A DNA stretch of 64,000 nt from Tenrec ecaudatus (GCF_050624435.1 NW_027459163.1:248001-312000); one strand, 5' to 3'. Shown: positions 37,956 through 53,530, counted from the first letter of the stretch. The notes: generated by a model from the letters alone, not told the origin. Translations and numbers: made by a program.

Positions 37956-39080
37956 ACCCATACTTCAGTGGTATTCGAGGTTACAGAACTCTTAGGGATC
38001 CTGCCCTTGCAGGCTCAGGGGTGCCACTTTGAGATCCTTATCCTACACTAGCTTCCAGCAACACCTAGGTCTCCACATTTGGACATGAGTTACCCTTGTT
38101 TCTGTATCTTCCCTAGTTCTTAGCCTCAGTGCAACTTACCCTGGAGAAAATCCTTGACAAAGAAGAGAAACCCATTTCCATGTTCAAATCTTAATCCACA
38201 AACAGGGATCACACTTCACTTGATGTGGGTGTCTCCTGGAAGACATACCTGCCTGCCTAGGTCATTTCCCCAAGATTCCTCCTTACAAACTCACACCTCT
38301 GGCCAGAGAGCATCTGTTCAGGAAGGTGTGCATGGCACAAGAAGCGGTACGGCTCTATAGCCACTATCTTGATTCTTTAATGCCAACTATGCGCACATCC
38401 ATCCCTAGTTCAGTGTCCACATTAGTCTATACTTCAGATGAATACAAAGGGAACATGGGGCTGCTTCTGCTTCAAGGAAGTCATATCTGCCAATTAACCC
38501 AATCAGTGACATATAAGGGCCATACTCTGATTTTTTTTTTACCTTATATGGCCTGAAATCTCTCCTTAATGCTCTTGAATATCTTCTTCCTGCATTCTTG
38601 TTGATTTTAGAATGAAAAACTTATGCTCTCAGAAGTACCTACTCAGTGGTGAAGAATATCACACTGGTTTTACTCTGCCTCCCACACAACATGGGAGTCA
38701 GCCACATCCTTGTGCAGAAAGCAAGAATTCCTTAGAGCAGTCTGCTCTGTGGTGGGAGAAGGAATTTCTTCTGTTCGGAAAGTGCTAACCCAGCAGTCAC
38801 TGAGCAATGCTATGATTTAAGGAAACTGCCTAAATCTGTTCTGTTTAAAGCTGCACGGAGATCTGGTACTTCTGCAAGACATAAAACCCAGGGATAGGAG
38901 GGAGGAATCCAGACTCAGGACCTAAATCAAAAGGGCTGCCCGAGGGAGATGTTGCAGAATGCTCTTTGACATTGCTCTCCTGCTGCATCATGGTATGAGG
39001 GAAAAGGGATTTCCCTACTGAAATGTTCTCTATCCCACAATTAAGAATGGCTGAAGCTGTCATGTCAGACACTACTTGGT
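37956..39080. other. NINL intron, nothing recognised
   Basis: Unique-looking intron after the LTR-like repeat. No exon found between exons 40471-40299 / 39518-39366 and 30165-29998. Confidence 0.4.
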
Positions 39081-39095
39081 CTTATAGAACAACAC

Positions 39096-39230
39096 CTGGG
39101 AGGCAGGCATCACAATTGCCCCATTTTATAGATGAGGAGCATGAGGCTCAGAGATGAGCATGCCATCCAGGGACATACAGTTATGGAGGTCTGTGTGACC
39201 CCAGAATCTCAAACACATATCTCTGTTTCT
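39096..39230 (-). mobile_element. MIR SINE
   Basis: Plus strand CCCCATTTTATAGATGAGGA followed by CATGAGGCTCAGAGATG is the complement of the conserved MIR core. An ancient mammalian element, about 140 bp from an NINL exon. Confidence 0.85.
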
Positions 39231-39359
39231 TATCCCTCTTGAACCCCTGGACAACAGTCAGGTGACTCAGAGAGGACAGGTTTGTGAAAGATGCTGACGG
39301 TTATGGTTGCAGTCATCAGAAAGATAATACTTAATGTGGTTCATAATTTATTTGTCCTA

Positions 39360-41825
<2,466 letters not shown>

Positions 41826-42329
41826 CATATGGGTGATCTCTTTAAAAAGACACAGTACTTATGGGTGGTATTTATTAGTTTGGGGGCTAATGTGTTATTT
41901 AGCTATAAAGAGACTTCAGGGTGAGTTTTGGTTCAAGGTTTAAAGATTATTTCATATCAATAATGTTAAGTCTTCCAGATCAGATCTATCTTTTATTGTT
42001 TTTATATAATAGAAATTTATGGTTTTATTATCAGGAGCCATCTACAATGGAACTAATTAGGTAATGGTAGCCATCTAGTTCTGGTCTCAGGTAAATGTGG
42101 ATGTGATTTTTGGATTGGATTCTTCTTCGGGTCTTTAGTTTCCATCTTACTCTTTGGTTCACTTTAAGTAGAACTTTAAGTTGTACCTTAGGTGACCAGT
42201 CATAAGCTTTTGAAACTCCAGAAAAAATTCAACAAACTAAAAAGTAGAACATAACTTCATAAACTAAATTATACTGAATGAATGAGATGTCCCAAAAGAC
42301 TATGGCTTTAATCCTTCAAATCTAAAATT
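41826..42329. other. Intron, possible unnamed repeat
   Basis: A/T-rich. The stretch near 42040-42230 (AGCCATCTACAATGGAACTA) looks like an old dispersed element, but no family is claimed. Confidence 0.3.
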
Positions 42330-42599
42330 TATTTATCATTCTATTGGGGGCTTTTACAACTCTTGCAACAATCCATACAACCATTAGTTCAAGCACATTT
42401 TAGCACATATGTTGTCTTCATCCTTTTGAAAACAGTTTCTTTCTACTTGAGCCCTCGGTATCAGATCCTCCTTTTTTTCCCCCCTCCCTCTTCCACCCTC
42501 CTATCCTCATAAACCCTTGACAAATGATAAATTATTGCTATTTTCATATCTTACACTGTCTGCTGTCTCCCTTCACTAATTTCTGTTGTTCCTCACCCT

Positions 42600-42638
<39 letters not shown>

Positions 42639-43558
42639 ACATTGATCATTTGGATCAGTTCCCCCTTTCTCCCTCTACTGTCCCCAACCCTCCTGGTATC
42701 GCTACTCTCATTATTGTTCTAGCCAGATTTGTAGGTAGAACTGGGGTCATGATAGTGGGGCTGGGGGAGGGAAGCATTAAAGAACTACAGGAATGTTGCA
42801 TGTTTTATCAGTGCTATACTGCACACTTGCTGGCTTGTTCCTTCCTTGTGAATCTATGGTGAGGGAATGTCCAATTGTCTACAGATGGGCTTTGGGTCTC
42901 CCATCCCTACCCCAGTGTTTGAATCAATATGATTGTTTGTTTGGGCCTTTCTGATGCTGGATACCTGATACTGTCTACATCTCATGATCACACAGGCTGG
43001 TGTGCTTCTTCCATGTGGACTTTTTTCGCTTCCCAGCTAGATGGCCGCTTTTTTATCTTCAAGTCTTTAAGACTCTAGGCACTAATATATTTTAATAGCT
43101 GGGCACCATCAGCTTTCTTCACCACATTAGCATATGCACCCATTTTGTCTTCAGCGATTGTTGTCGGGATGCTGAGCATCACAGAATGCCAGGTTATTAG
43201 AACAAAGTGTTCTTGCATTGAGGGAGGACTTGAGCCATGTTGAGTAATGTCCGTCTGCTACCTTATTATTTAACATATAAATATATGCACATAGATCTAT
43301 GTCCCTATTGTTATATATAAATATATTTACACATGTACATGCCTGTATTTATGCATCTAAAATATCTTTTGCCTCAGTTATTTCCTCTATTTCCTTTTAC
43401 TTTCCTCTTGTCCCACTATCATGTTTGACCTTCATTTGGCTTTCAGTAATTCTTCTTGACTACATTGCACTTGATCAACCCACCAGGCATTCTACAGCCT
43501 CCTTACCATCGATTTTAGATCATGTGTTATTCCCTTGTCCCTGAAAACCCCAAATCTT
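42330..43558 (-). mobile_element. L1 3' UTR, minus strand, single module
   Basis: Complement of the 3' UTR family: terminus near 42345 (TTTTACAACTCTTGCAACAA), pyrimidine tract, and module complement (GGCTGGTGTGCTTCTTCC near 42993) present once, ending in mid-UTR near 43558. A (GT)n run at about 42604-42636 has expanded at the end of the purine/pyrimidine tract. Confidence 0.85.
42604..42636 (+). repeat. (GT)n microsatellite
   Basis: About sixteen GT units inside the minus-strand L1 3' UTR. Confidence 0.95.
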
Positions 43559-43659
43559 AATAATGAGTTATTGGGTTATATATAAGAAATATCCATACTT
43601 GTGTCTATGTGTTTTATTACACACATACAATCAAATACTTGCATTTATTTTAATTTTTA

Positions 43660-44345
43660 AAAATAATTTTACTGGGGGTTCGTACAACTCTTATCACAAT
43701 CCATTGTGTCATGCATCCATTGTGTCATGCACATTTATACATTTGTTGCCATCATTATTCTCAAAGCATTTGCTTTCTACTTGAGCCCTTGGTGTCAGCT
43801 TATTTTGTCCCCTCCCTCCCCACCCATCCTCCCTCAAGAACTCTTCATAATTTATAAATTATTATTATTTTGTCATGTGTTACACTGTCCAATGTCTCTT
43901 CCACCCACTTTTCTGTTGTTCACTCCCCAGGGAAGGGGTTATATGTACCTTGAGATCAGTTCCCCCTTTCTACCCTACCTTCCACTTACCCTCCTGGTAT
44001 CACTACTCTCATTATTGGTCCTGTGGAGTTCATCTGTCCTAGATTCCCAGTGTTTCCAGTTTCTATCTGTACCAGTGTACATCCTCTGGTCTAGCTGGAT
44101 TTGTACAAGGGATCATGATGGGGGTGGGGGAGGGAAGCCTAAAGAACTAGAGGAAAGTTGCATGTTTCATCATTGCTATACTGCACCCTGACTGACTCAT
44201 CTCCTCCCTGTGGCCATTCTGTAAGGGGATGTTCAGTTGCCTACATATGGGCTTTGTGTCCTCCTCACTCCTCCTCCTCATTCACAATATGATATTTTGT
44301 TCTTTGATGCCTGATACCTGATCCTATTGACACCTCATGATCACA
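43660..44345 (-). mobile_element. L1 3' end, minus strand
   Basis: Complement of the L1 3' terminus, less diverged than its neighbour at 42330. Landmarks GTACAACTCTTATCACAATC and CTATCTGTACCAGTGTACAT. Ends about 44345 near the module boundary, so 5'-truncated at insertion. Confidence 0.85.
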
Positions 44346-44399
44346 TACATGCATTTATATAAACACCTAGCTCAGTAGGTAGACCAACATTGACTTAAT

Positions 44400-45665
44400 A
44401 CTTTAATGCCTTACTTGCTGTATTAAGATATGTTTTATTCTGGCAGACCTGAATGGCATTATCAGTGAATATTATTGCAAGTTTTGCCTGATAACCAACT
44501 CTACTTCTTTAAGTAAATAGCATCCAGTCAGGTAAGGATTTATTCTATAAAAATGAATAATCTAGATATTGAGATATAGTTAGCCTACCCTTATTTAATC
44601 TCCCTCTCTCACTAGTGTTCAAAAAATTAGTACCATAGCTTAATTAATGACACTATAAACAAAAGGTCCTATGATACATGGAGAAGATTGATATCATTTG
44701 CTACCATAAACTAACAAGGATATCTCTAAGGTGAGCCAGAGGCAAATTAAAAACATAGATCTGGGAATGGATTTGGGGCTCGCACTTAATTTTAGCTCCA
44801 GGCTAAGAACAATTATTTCTGATGACATGGCCCTACTCATTACTCACCTTCACAAATGAAACACAGAAGATACGGTTGCATAGCGAAGTGCAGGGAAGAA
44901 ATTAGATAGTGCCAGGCTATCATCATCTGGTTCTTAAAGGGTTGTTTTCAAATAAGCAGCAATTTAAGTGATATGTCAACTAAGCCCACATGGAAGAAGC
45001 ACACCAACATCTATGACCTAAGGATTATAAATTATATAATCCAGATATTAAGGATGGAATACTATCAGAGCTTATATTGTGAGATTCTGGTGTGTAGAAG
45101 GCAATGGATGACATCAGAAGGCCAAAATATATTTGCAGGATCTACATAGGAAATAAGCCTTTGGTGATTTCCTTCTGACCATAATTGAGAGATGAGAATA
45201 AGCTGGTTATCAGACAGAGAATATTGGAGAGATGACTGTTGTAGATTAAAATGATAAACCTGACCTGATTGGTTAAAACTTTGTCACTTGATACATTTGA
45301 CCTTGATTTGGTTTTTAATATTTTCTGTGTTTTTTTTTAATATTGGGTTTTATATCTGTTGTATTTTGTCATTGTGGGTAGCCTTCTTGGCGCTTTTTAT
45401 GTGTTTTTCAATGTTTTTTGGTATATGAAACACAGGATAAATGAAGCTAGAGAAACAACAATTAGAATAAGGGTTCCTGGGGGTGCAGTGGGGGAAGTGG
45501 TGGGTGGGGTGCATTAGTAGGGGGAACTGATATCAAGGAGGAAGAAAAGACTCTGAAGTGGATTTTGGTCACAATACCACAATGCTGTTTAATGAGATTG
45601 AACTATGAAATGGTATGATGTCTGTATTAGCTCCTAAGAGAAGATTGGGGAGGGGGGGAGATTAA
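44400..45665 (+). mobile_element. Older L1 3' UTR group, copy 1
   Basis: Aligns by eye with 53620-55107 and 60960-61655. Landmarks: AATGGATTTGGGGCTCGCAC, AAGCCCACATGGAAGAAGCA, CTGACCTGATTGGTTAAAAC and a T-rich block before TATGAAACACAGGATAAATG. Related to, but older than, the main 3' UTR family, sharing the AAGCCCACATGG module core. Ends in an A run at 45666-45676. Confidence 0.75.
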
Positions 45666-45691
45666 AAAAAAAAAAGCAACAACAGAGATTT

Positions 45692-48600
45692 CTGGCAAGA
45701 TGGCGATGGAGTAATACATACCAGAGGAACTCTGCAGATTTCAGCCCAGGAGAGTTGCTTAGAGGGAATTTCAACACTGCTGGAATGCAGGAGGAGCATC
45801 ATAATGATAAGTAGGCTCAGACCCACATGGTTTTGAGGGGCTGGGGGCTTTTGGCTTACCTCAGTGGAGGACGGCTGGATTTGACCTTGGCCCTGCCACT
45901 GTCTCTGCTGGAGCCTGGGACCATTTGGAGCCTGTACAGCGGCTTGGTCTCAACACAGCCACAGTTTGCCACCACCCACCTCGGGGCAAGGACTGGACCC
46001 TTGCAGCTCCTCTCTGTGCCCCCTCAGTCTTGGAGGGCTGCACAGGGGCCTTTTCTCAACACAGCCACAGCTTGCTGCTGCCGCCTCAGAGCAGGGACTA
46101 AACCCTTGCAGCTCCACTGGCGGGGGATCGGGACTCAGCTACATTTGTTACTTTGTTTCCATGTCTTCACTATATCCTCCCCTCCCCTGCCCCCCACAGG
46201 CTCAGCGGGCTTGATTTTTTTCCCTCCTCTTTCTCTTTCTTGGTCTCTCCAGACCACTCCCCTTAGCCTAGGGCATGTATGCCTGGGCCACACCCAGCTA
46301 GGTGAACTCCACCCTGTGTAGCTAGGGAGGCTGGGAAAGGGCCTGCCAACCTCCACCAGGGGATACTCTGCTAAAACATCTAACAGGGGAATTCCTACAT
46401 GTGTGCCTGGAGTCCTAAGGTAGCTCAGCCAACACTCCTCAACCTTTCAAGCTGTTGTAGGAACCTCTGCCCAACCTCAGCAACACCAAAGCAGGCAACC
46501 CACCAGCCTTCTGGGTCACTTCCCTGAGAGGGAAGCTATAGGAGGATAAAGTGGTAGGTTAATTCCATAGTGAAATAAGCTATAGGCAGTTCGAAGAAGT
46601 TCTCCTGCAAGTCTCCCAGAGAGAGCCAGTGCTATACAACTCACAGGAAAATGGCACCTGGCTCATCTAAACCAACACAAGGCAAACAGCCATCAGCCCA
46701 AACGACCTCAACGAAACAACGGGAAAAACAAAAGGCAATGCCTGAAGATGGCCTGAACATAATGACATGCATAGAGGAAGGAGACATTGAACAGTCACAG
46801 AAAGGAATTTTCAGAATGCTACTTGGATTCATAGAGGATATGGGGCAACAATACAGAAAAAGGATGAAATGATAGAAGAGGTAAAAGCCATAAATAAAAG
46901 AGAAATACAGGAACTTAGGGAGGAGATAACAAAAACCAGTAGCAGACTCACGTAACTCAAGAATCGACTGGAGGAATCAGAGAACTGCATCAGTGACTTG
47001 GAGGGCAGCCAGGCAGACTTTAACAAATGCAAACAAAAATCTAGTAAGATCATCAGAGAAGTTGAAGAAAACTTAAGAGTGATGTCTGATGTTATGAAGC
47101 GGAACAACATGAGAACTATTGGCTTACCGGAGGAAGACAACAAAGAAGTCATATGCAACAATAGTGAGAGAATTCTTGGAGGAAAGCTTCCCCAGCTTAG
47201 TGAATGAGAACCAGGCAACCATTTAGGAGGCTGAAAGAACCCCAGCAAGACTGCATCACAAGAAGAAGTCACCAAGGCACAAAAGAATTAAATTATGCAA
47301 TTTAGAGGAAAAGGAGAAAATCATGAGTGCGGCTAGGGAAAAACAAGCAAGCAATCACATACAAAGGTTCCCAAATAAGAATATGCTCAGACCTATCAGC
47401 AGAATCTATGAAGAAGAGGAGAGAGTGGAATAACATATTCCCAAAATTGACGGAAAACAATGCAAACTCAAGAATACCTTACCCAGTCAAATTATCTATC
47501 AATATAGATGGAGAAGTAAGAGTCTTCCCAGACAAGGAAAAACTCAAAGAATACGTTAGAAGATATCCAGCCTACAAAAGATCCTTGCAAACCCAGTATG
47601 GGCAGAAGAACAACACCCACCAAGCATAAATAAGAGCCCACCACATAGAACAACCTCACCCAGAGGGCAAAAAGAAAACAGACCTCAGATAGCACTGACT
47701 TAAATATGGAAAGACTTCAAAGGCTGCTGAGGTAATCTTTAAAAAAAAAGGCAAAAGAGGCATAGGGAAAAAGCTACGGTATACAAACATTCCTGGGGCA
47801 AGGACCACATAATATGGCAGGGACCAGACCAAACACAGGGGTACACATGGTACACAACTAAAACGGAGGTGGGGTAAGAAAAAAAATAATAATAAAGAAA
47901 AGGGTAGCGGGGGCACAGGACACTAACCCACCCAATGGGAGGGTACTATTTTTGTCTCCATAGGGAAAGAGGGACCAGATTTCAACCCGGTGCTCCAAGA
48001 TGTGAATGCAACATGCCGGTGCGGAGTAGTGAATCAGTGGAGAGGTCTGGGGGGCTGGCCCCAACACCAACCAAATGGACACCTGCCCCTCCCCTCAGAA
48101 GAATTTATTTCAACGGACAGCACTGAATCTACAGCTCTGGAAAAGGGACATATCTGATCAGAGCATATGGGAGCATATGAAGGGGGAGGAGGAGAGAGTA
48201 GAGCACATCATGGACCACCAGGCCATGAGGTTGATATTCCCAATTAGAGCAGTCAGTCGACAGAGAGGATCACATGGCCAGCCCCACTATGAGACATGAC
48301 GTCCCTCACTGACCCATATCTCTACAGAGGACAACACCAGAGACACAGTGTGGGTATTGCACCCAATCGGATCCCACCACATCGAGGCAAAATAATTAAG
48401 GGGTGTAACAGAACAGCAAGGGAATAGAGCGGCGAGGTCCCCAGTGAATGCTGAAGGTAGACTTTGGGGCCAGGGCATGATGCCCCAACAGACTGGACTG
48501 GAAAACACTTTTAAAGACCAACAAACAATCCTTGAACTAATTACAAGTTTTCTTTCTTGTTGTGTTTTGTTTTTTCTCATTAGTATGTTGTTATTTTGTT

Positions 48601-50015
48601 GTATATTGTTGCTTGGTTTTGCTCTGTCTTGTTTTTGTGCATGTTATTATCTCCACAGGTCTGTCTAAATAAGATAGGCTGGATGAACAATAGGAGAAAA
48701 CAACGGGACCAATAGTTCCGTGGGACATGGGAGAGGGGGAGGTAAGGAAGTGGTGTTAACAAACCCAGGGACAAGGGAACAACAAGGGATCCAAATTGCT
48801 GGTGAGGAGGGTGTAGGAGGCCTGGTTGGGCATGATCAAGGGTAATGTGACTAAGAGGAATTGCCGAAACACTGGTGGGGACTGAGCATGAGAGTGGGAC
48901 AGGAGGGAAGTCAAAGGAAATAGAGGAAAGAGCTGGGAGGCAAAGGGTTTTCATAGAGGTCTAGATAAAGACATGTACATATGCAAATATATTTGTACAT
49001 GAGACTAGGGAAATAGATCTATGTGCATGTATTTATAGGTTTAGTATTAAGGTAGTAGAAGGACATTGGGACTCCACTGAAGTACTCCCTCAATGTAAGA
49101 ATACTTTCTTCTTTTAAATTGGCATTTTATGATGCTCACCTTCCCGACACAACCGTTGAAGACAAAAAGGGTGAACAACCAAATGTGGTGAAGAAAGCTG
49201 ATGGTGCCTGGCTATCAAAAAATATAGCATCTGGGGTCTAAAAGGTTTGAAGGTAAACAAGCGGCCATCTGGTTCAGAAGCAATAAAGCCCACATGGAAG
49301 AAGCACACCAGCCTGTGCGATTACAAAGTTTCAAGGGATCAGGTTTAAGGCATTATCAGAACAAAAATCTTACCATAGTGAATGAGCAGGGGAGTGCGGA
49401 GTGGAGACCCAAAGCCCATTTGTAGGTCACTGGACATACCCTTAAAGAAGGGTCTTGGGGAGGAGACGAAACAGTCAGGGTGCGATGTAGCAACGTGAAA
49501 AAATACAACTTTCCTCTAGTTCCTAAATGCTTCCTCCCCCCACCCCACTGTCAAGATCTGAATCCTACCTTGCAAGCCTGACTAGACCAGAGGAGGTACA
49601 CTGGTACAGATGGGAACTGGAAACACAGGGAATCCAGGGCAGATGATCCCCTCAGGACCAGTGGTGTGAGTGGCACTGCTGGGAGCATAGAGAGAGAGTG
49701 GGTTAGAAAGGGGGAACTTCAAGGATCTACATGTGACCTCCTCCCTGGGGGACATACAACAGAAAAGTGGGGGTAGGGAGATGTGGGACAGAGCAAGATA
49801 TGAGAAAATAATAACTTATAAATTATCAAAGGTTCATGAGGGAGGGGGGAGGGGGGAGAGAGGGTTAAAAATGAGGACCTGATGCCAGGGGCTTGGGTGG
49901 AGAGCAAATGTTTTGAGAATGATGAGGGCATTGAATGTACAAATGTGCTTTACAAAATTGATGTATGTATGGATTGTGATTGGAGTTGTATGAGCCCCTA
50001 ATAAAATGATCTTTT
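45692..50015 (+). mobile_element. L1 with 5' UTR and ORF1 but no ORF2
   Basis: 5' UTR from 45700 (GGCAAGATGGCGATGGAGTA), GC-rich, with a 106-bp tandem duplication (about 45951-46160). ORF1: ATG at 46651 (MAPGSSKPTQGKQPSAQ), coiled coil with frameshift near 46865 and a stop near 46955, then RNA-binding C-terminal part (ITYKGSQIRICSDLSAES; SRIPYPVKLSINIDGEV) to about 47629. After roughly 110 bp it enters the 3' UTR at an A run (about 47738-47746), which continues with one module (about 49157) to AATAAAATGATC near 50000. No ORF2 sequence lies between. This ORF1-only layout is that of half-L1 (HAL1) elements. Confidence 0.85.
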
Positions 50016-50090
50016 AAAACAAATAAGTAAATAAATAAACAATCACTGACATTAAAAAAGAAAATAAATAAAAAACACATATAGATTACA

Positions 50091-50262
50091 TTGCTAAATG
50101 TCATCAAGTCAGTTTTGACTCATAGTGACACTTTGTACAACATAAGGAAACACTGCCTGGTCCTGCACCATCCTAAAACTCATTTTACAGCCACTGTGTC
50201 AATTAATCTCAATGCGAGTCATCTTTTCTGTTTACCCTATACTTCACCAAGCACAAAAACCC
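50091..50262 (-). mobile_element. RTE LINE 3' end
   Basis: TCATCAAGTCAGTTTTGACT, then CAACATAAGGAAACACTGCC and CAGCCACTGTGTCAATTAAT match the end of the minus-strand RTE at 40650-40800. Heavily truncated. Confidence 0.78.
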
Positions 50263-50348
50263 TACTCTGGTGTAACTATAGGAAAAGAGCTCACAGGAAA
50301 CTGGTGTTCCAGAGGAGAGAATCCAGATCTGGGTTCAGTATAGCAGTA

Positions 50349-50371
50349 CACACACACACACACACACACCA
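50349..50371 (+). repeat. (CA)n microsatellite
   Basis: About eleven CA units. Confidence 0.95.
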
Positions 50372-50535
50372 CAATTTTTGCTTCTCTGGAGAACCCGGTG
50401 TAAAACATTTGGTTCCAAGAGTGATTCTAGAGAAACAAAGTTGTACAGATCAATTTTCTCAATTGGTTCCCAAGTCTGATCAGGTTTGAAGGTACTAATA
50501 ACTGCCCCCATGAGTATAAAGGGCACTGTGAAATC

Positions 50536-50740
50536 GTGGTGTGCGGTGTGCTGTAGTGGTTACGCATTGGGCTCACCTCAGTGTCAGCAGTTCAAAACCA
50601 CCAGGAAGAGAAAGATGAAGCTTTCTACTCCCATAACTAGTCTCAGAAATCCACAGAGGGCAGTTCTACCCTGTCTGACAGTCACTACTCGATGCACGCA
50701 GTGTATCACCACCCGCACATCAGGAATTGGTGGAAATTGA
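50536..50740 (+). mobile_element. AfroSINE-type SINE
   Basis: tRNA-like head GTGCTGTAGTGGTTACGCAT with B-box region CAGCAGTTCAAAACCACC, then GAAGCTTTCTACTCCCATAA and CCACAGAGGGCAGTTCTACC. The end is diverged. Confidence 0.88.
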
Positions 50741-50989
50741 TGCTCTAAGTGATAGCATGTTTGATATTCTTCTGCAATTGTTTCGGGGTAAGCAGTATGG
50801 AGAAGCTGATTATTTATCCTACTTACAAAAGATAAATTGGTAGAAGGAAAGACATGAACTCAGGACTTCAGAGTCAAAGATCAAAAAATGCATAAAAGAC
50901 TTCAAAGTTTACATTTATTCTTTAAAAAAAAGGTTTTCTTTTTGTGGTAACAGAGGTGATATTACTGAAAAAATAAACTCAAGAGTAAT

Positions 50990-52745
50990 ATCCTAAGAAT
51001 GATGAATTATAGTGCCAACTCAATTCTCAACCTCAAATGCTGTTAAATTGAGAATATTGATTGGGAACAAAACGGACTCTTACGCCTTGGGATGGGGAGA
51101 TACAGGCAGATAATTAAGAAGACGGGTGGATTGAGCCCCCAATTTCCATAATGTTACTTTAGCTAAGAGCAGATTGTTTCCATCTGAAGAGATTGCTCCA
51201 TCTTAATTCATGATCAGTAAAAAAAACTATTATCCCTTCCCACCACATGAAAAGATTAACTCAATAGTGCATGCTGATATGAATCCTGGGCATTTACTGG
51301 AGCCTTGCTTGAGGAGATGCTTTAAAAGATACTGATAAATGTTTCCAGTTAATGAATTCACCACCCATTATTGCTTCTAGACCTAAGACTAGACTTATGT
51401 TCCAGCAAGCTCTAAAAGATGACATATACATGGTGACCCAGGCAGAGGTACACTATACTCCAAAAGAATTTCCAGAAACGTAGAGAATATAGATATAAGA
51501 ATGGCTAATAATGGTGTGTAGAACATAAAGTTGGATCAGTCTTAGTTTACTGATATGGGCCCACTAAGTGCAGAATATAAATTTAATGTTTCAATCTAAG
51601 ACACTTTTTGGTTGATTCAGTGAAGCTGATTCGTGGGTTGTATGATGGCATAAATAAATCATGCTCAATGACAAGTCCAGTCAAAGTATATTGTAGCAGA
51701 AGGTATCCACAAGATTAAGGAGTTGGGCATGCTATAATGGATTAATCAGGATGGGTCTACAGACGCACATGGAGTAGAACTCACACCTTTACTGCAAGAG
51801 GAGGGAGCCCAATTGCAAATGTAGTCCCAGCATCTCTGAAGATTGCTATTTTATGTAAGTCACATTTCACTGTGGAAATGGACTTATTGGAATAGTGACA
51901 CCTAACTACACTTGGGCTGATTGGGTTGCAGGGAAGTAGGGGCCAAATGGCAGCACTTAATTGACAGAGACAGGTGGATGTGGCTACTGTAATGGACAGC
52001 TGAGTCAAAGTGGGAATCAGAACAGCTTGACTGTCATGGACTCATGGTATTGTCTACTCAGGCAGGAAGTCCTTGGGAGTGAAAAACATAGGAAACCTAA
52101 TGAATATTTACTTGATTTGTCTAAGCAGAAAAAAAAATCTGGGTCAAGTGAACAGCAGTGAAACTCAAATGATTAGAAGAGTCATAATTGTTCAATCATT
52201 CCCTGAGGTGAGATAGTTTACAGACCCATAACCCATTAAAAAGAGCAGGGGCTATGTTTCCCTGTGGAAGGACCCCCACTATAATGACAAAATTTTCTGT
52301 TATTTTTTTGTCAGCCTTCCTCAAATGGATCATCAGCATTTTACAAGAGTGAGTGTTCACTGTGGGAAAAGAAATAATTAGATTTTTTTAGGGATTATTG
52401 GACACTGGCTCTAACTGAGACCAATTCTAGAAGGCCTAAAACATCACTGTGACCCACCATTTGGTGTGGGGGCACATGGAGGTCAATATTGTAACGGAGT
52501 CTCTTACTTCAAGTTCATCTTCAGGTGGGCTGGTGGCTCTCCAAACCCACCCTGTAGCAAATGAACCAGTTCCAGAATCCATTTTGTGTAAGTCAGATTT
52601 ACATAACTGGAATACTCAGCAGCTAGCAGAACATCCACATTGGGTCCCTGAGGTGGGGAATAAGGCTAAAATGGTAGGAAAAACCAAATGCCAAGAAGAC
52701 GCCATTTAAACTGTCTAGGAAAATGGTAAGCTAAAAACAATATTG
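50990..52745 (+). mobile_element. ERVL-type endogenous retrovirus internal fragment, decayed
   Basis: The part from about 52250 resembles the gag-protease boundary of ERVL-type elements. An aspartate-threonine-glycine protease active-site triplet is encoded at 52401-52409, and the sequence runs to about 52745, where it stops before any reverse transcriptase. The upstream part (50990-52250) is assigned by continuity and general resemblance only. Stops in all frames; no LTR of this element recognised next to it. Confidence 0.6.
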
Positions 52746-52949
52746 TATCTTCCCCCACACTTTCACCACTTACTCATCTCTCTCCCCTTTCCTTCATTTC
52801 ACCATATTTTCCACCTTCTATTAGACCTCTCCCACATCACTAGACAAAGCCAACTAAGTGTTCATATCACTGGCACTACTACTAGGATTCTGAGGAAACA
52901 GCAATCAACCACAGAAAACCCAAAACATCAAGAAAAACAAATGTAAACA

Positions 52950-53530
52950 AATGGAAATTGCCCAGATCCAATAGAGAATTCTGAAAAAGAGGCCCTGGAA
53001 CTATAAGAAACAGGATTCCGAAGAATGATTTAGACATGTAGGGAATACTCAGGAAAACAATAGAAGAAATCTTAAATCAAAGGGAATCTAAGAATATAAA
53101 CAATGAGATAACAGAATTAGGCAACACAGTAAATGACTTGAGGAATAGATTTTCCTTCTGAAAAGGAAAATCAAATCAGTGAGCTCAAAGACGATCACTC
53201 TGACTATAACTGACAAGAAAAACCACCACCAAAAAACAACAAAAGAATCAAGAGAAATAATCTATGTCTCATTAAAAACCCTGAAAAGGAAGTAACAAAA
53301 ATACATACAAAGAAAATAGTTTTGACAAACTATAAAAGAAAATTTTACCAACAACACAGGAGTACATAATTATTCAAAAAGTTAAGAAAACCAAAATGAG
53401 ATAGAAGCTAAAAGAAAACCACCATGAAATATCAGAGCCAAATTCTCCAATTTGAAAAAAAAGGATAGAATCCTGAGGGCAGTTACAGAAAAAAGATGGG
53501 AGGTGGGGTCAGGGGAATGTATGTCTTGAA
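52950..53530 (+). mobile_element. Old L1 ORF1 fragment
   Basis: Broken frames give ORF1-like coiled coil (QENNRRNLKSKG; NRIRQHSK) and a basic C-terminal part near 53400-53480. Many stops. Confidence 0.6.

Noticed and set aside
45827-46321. 164-codon plus-strand open frame
   Set aside because: Falls within the L1 5' UTR, including its tandem duplication; no protein family resemblance.
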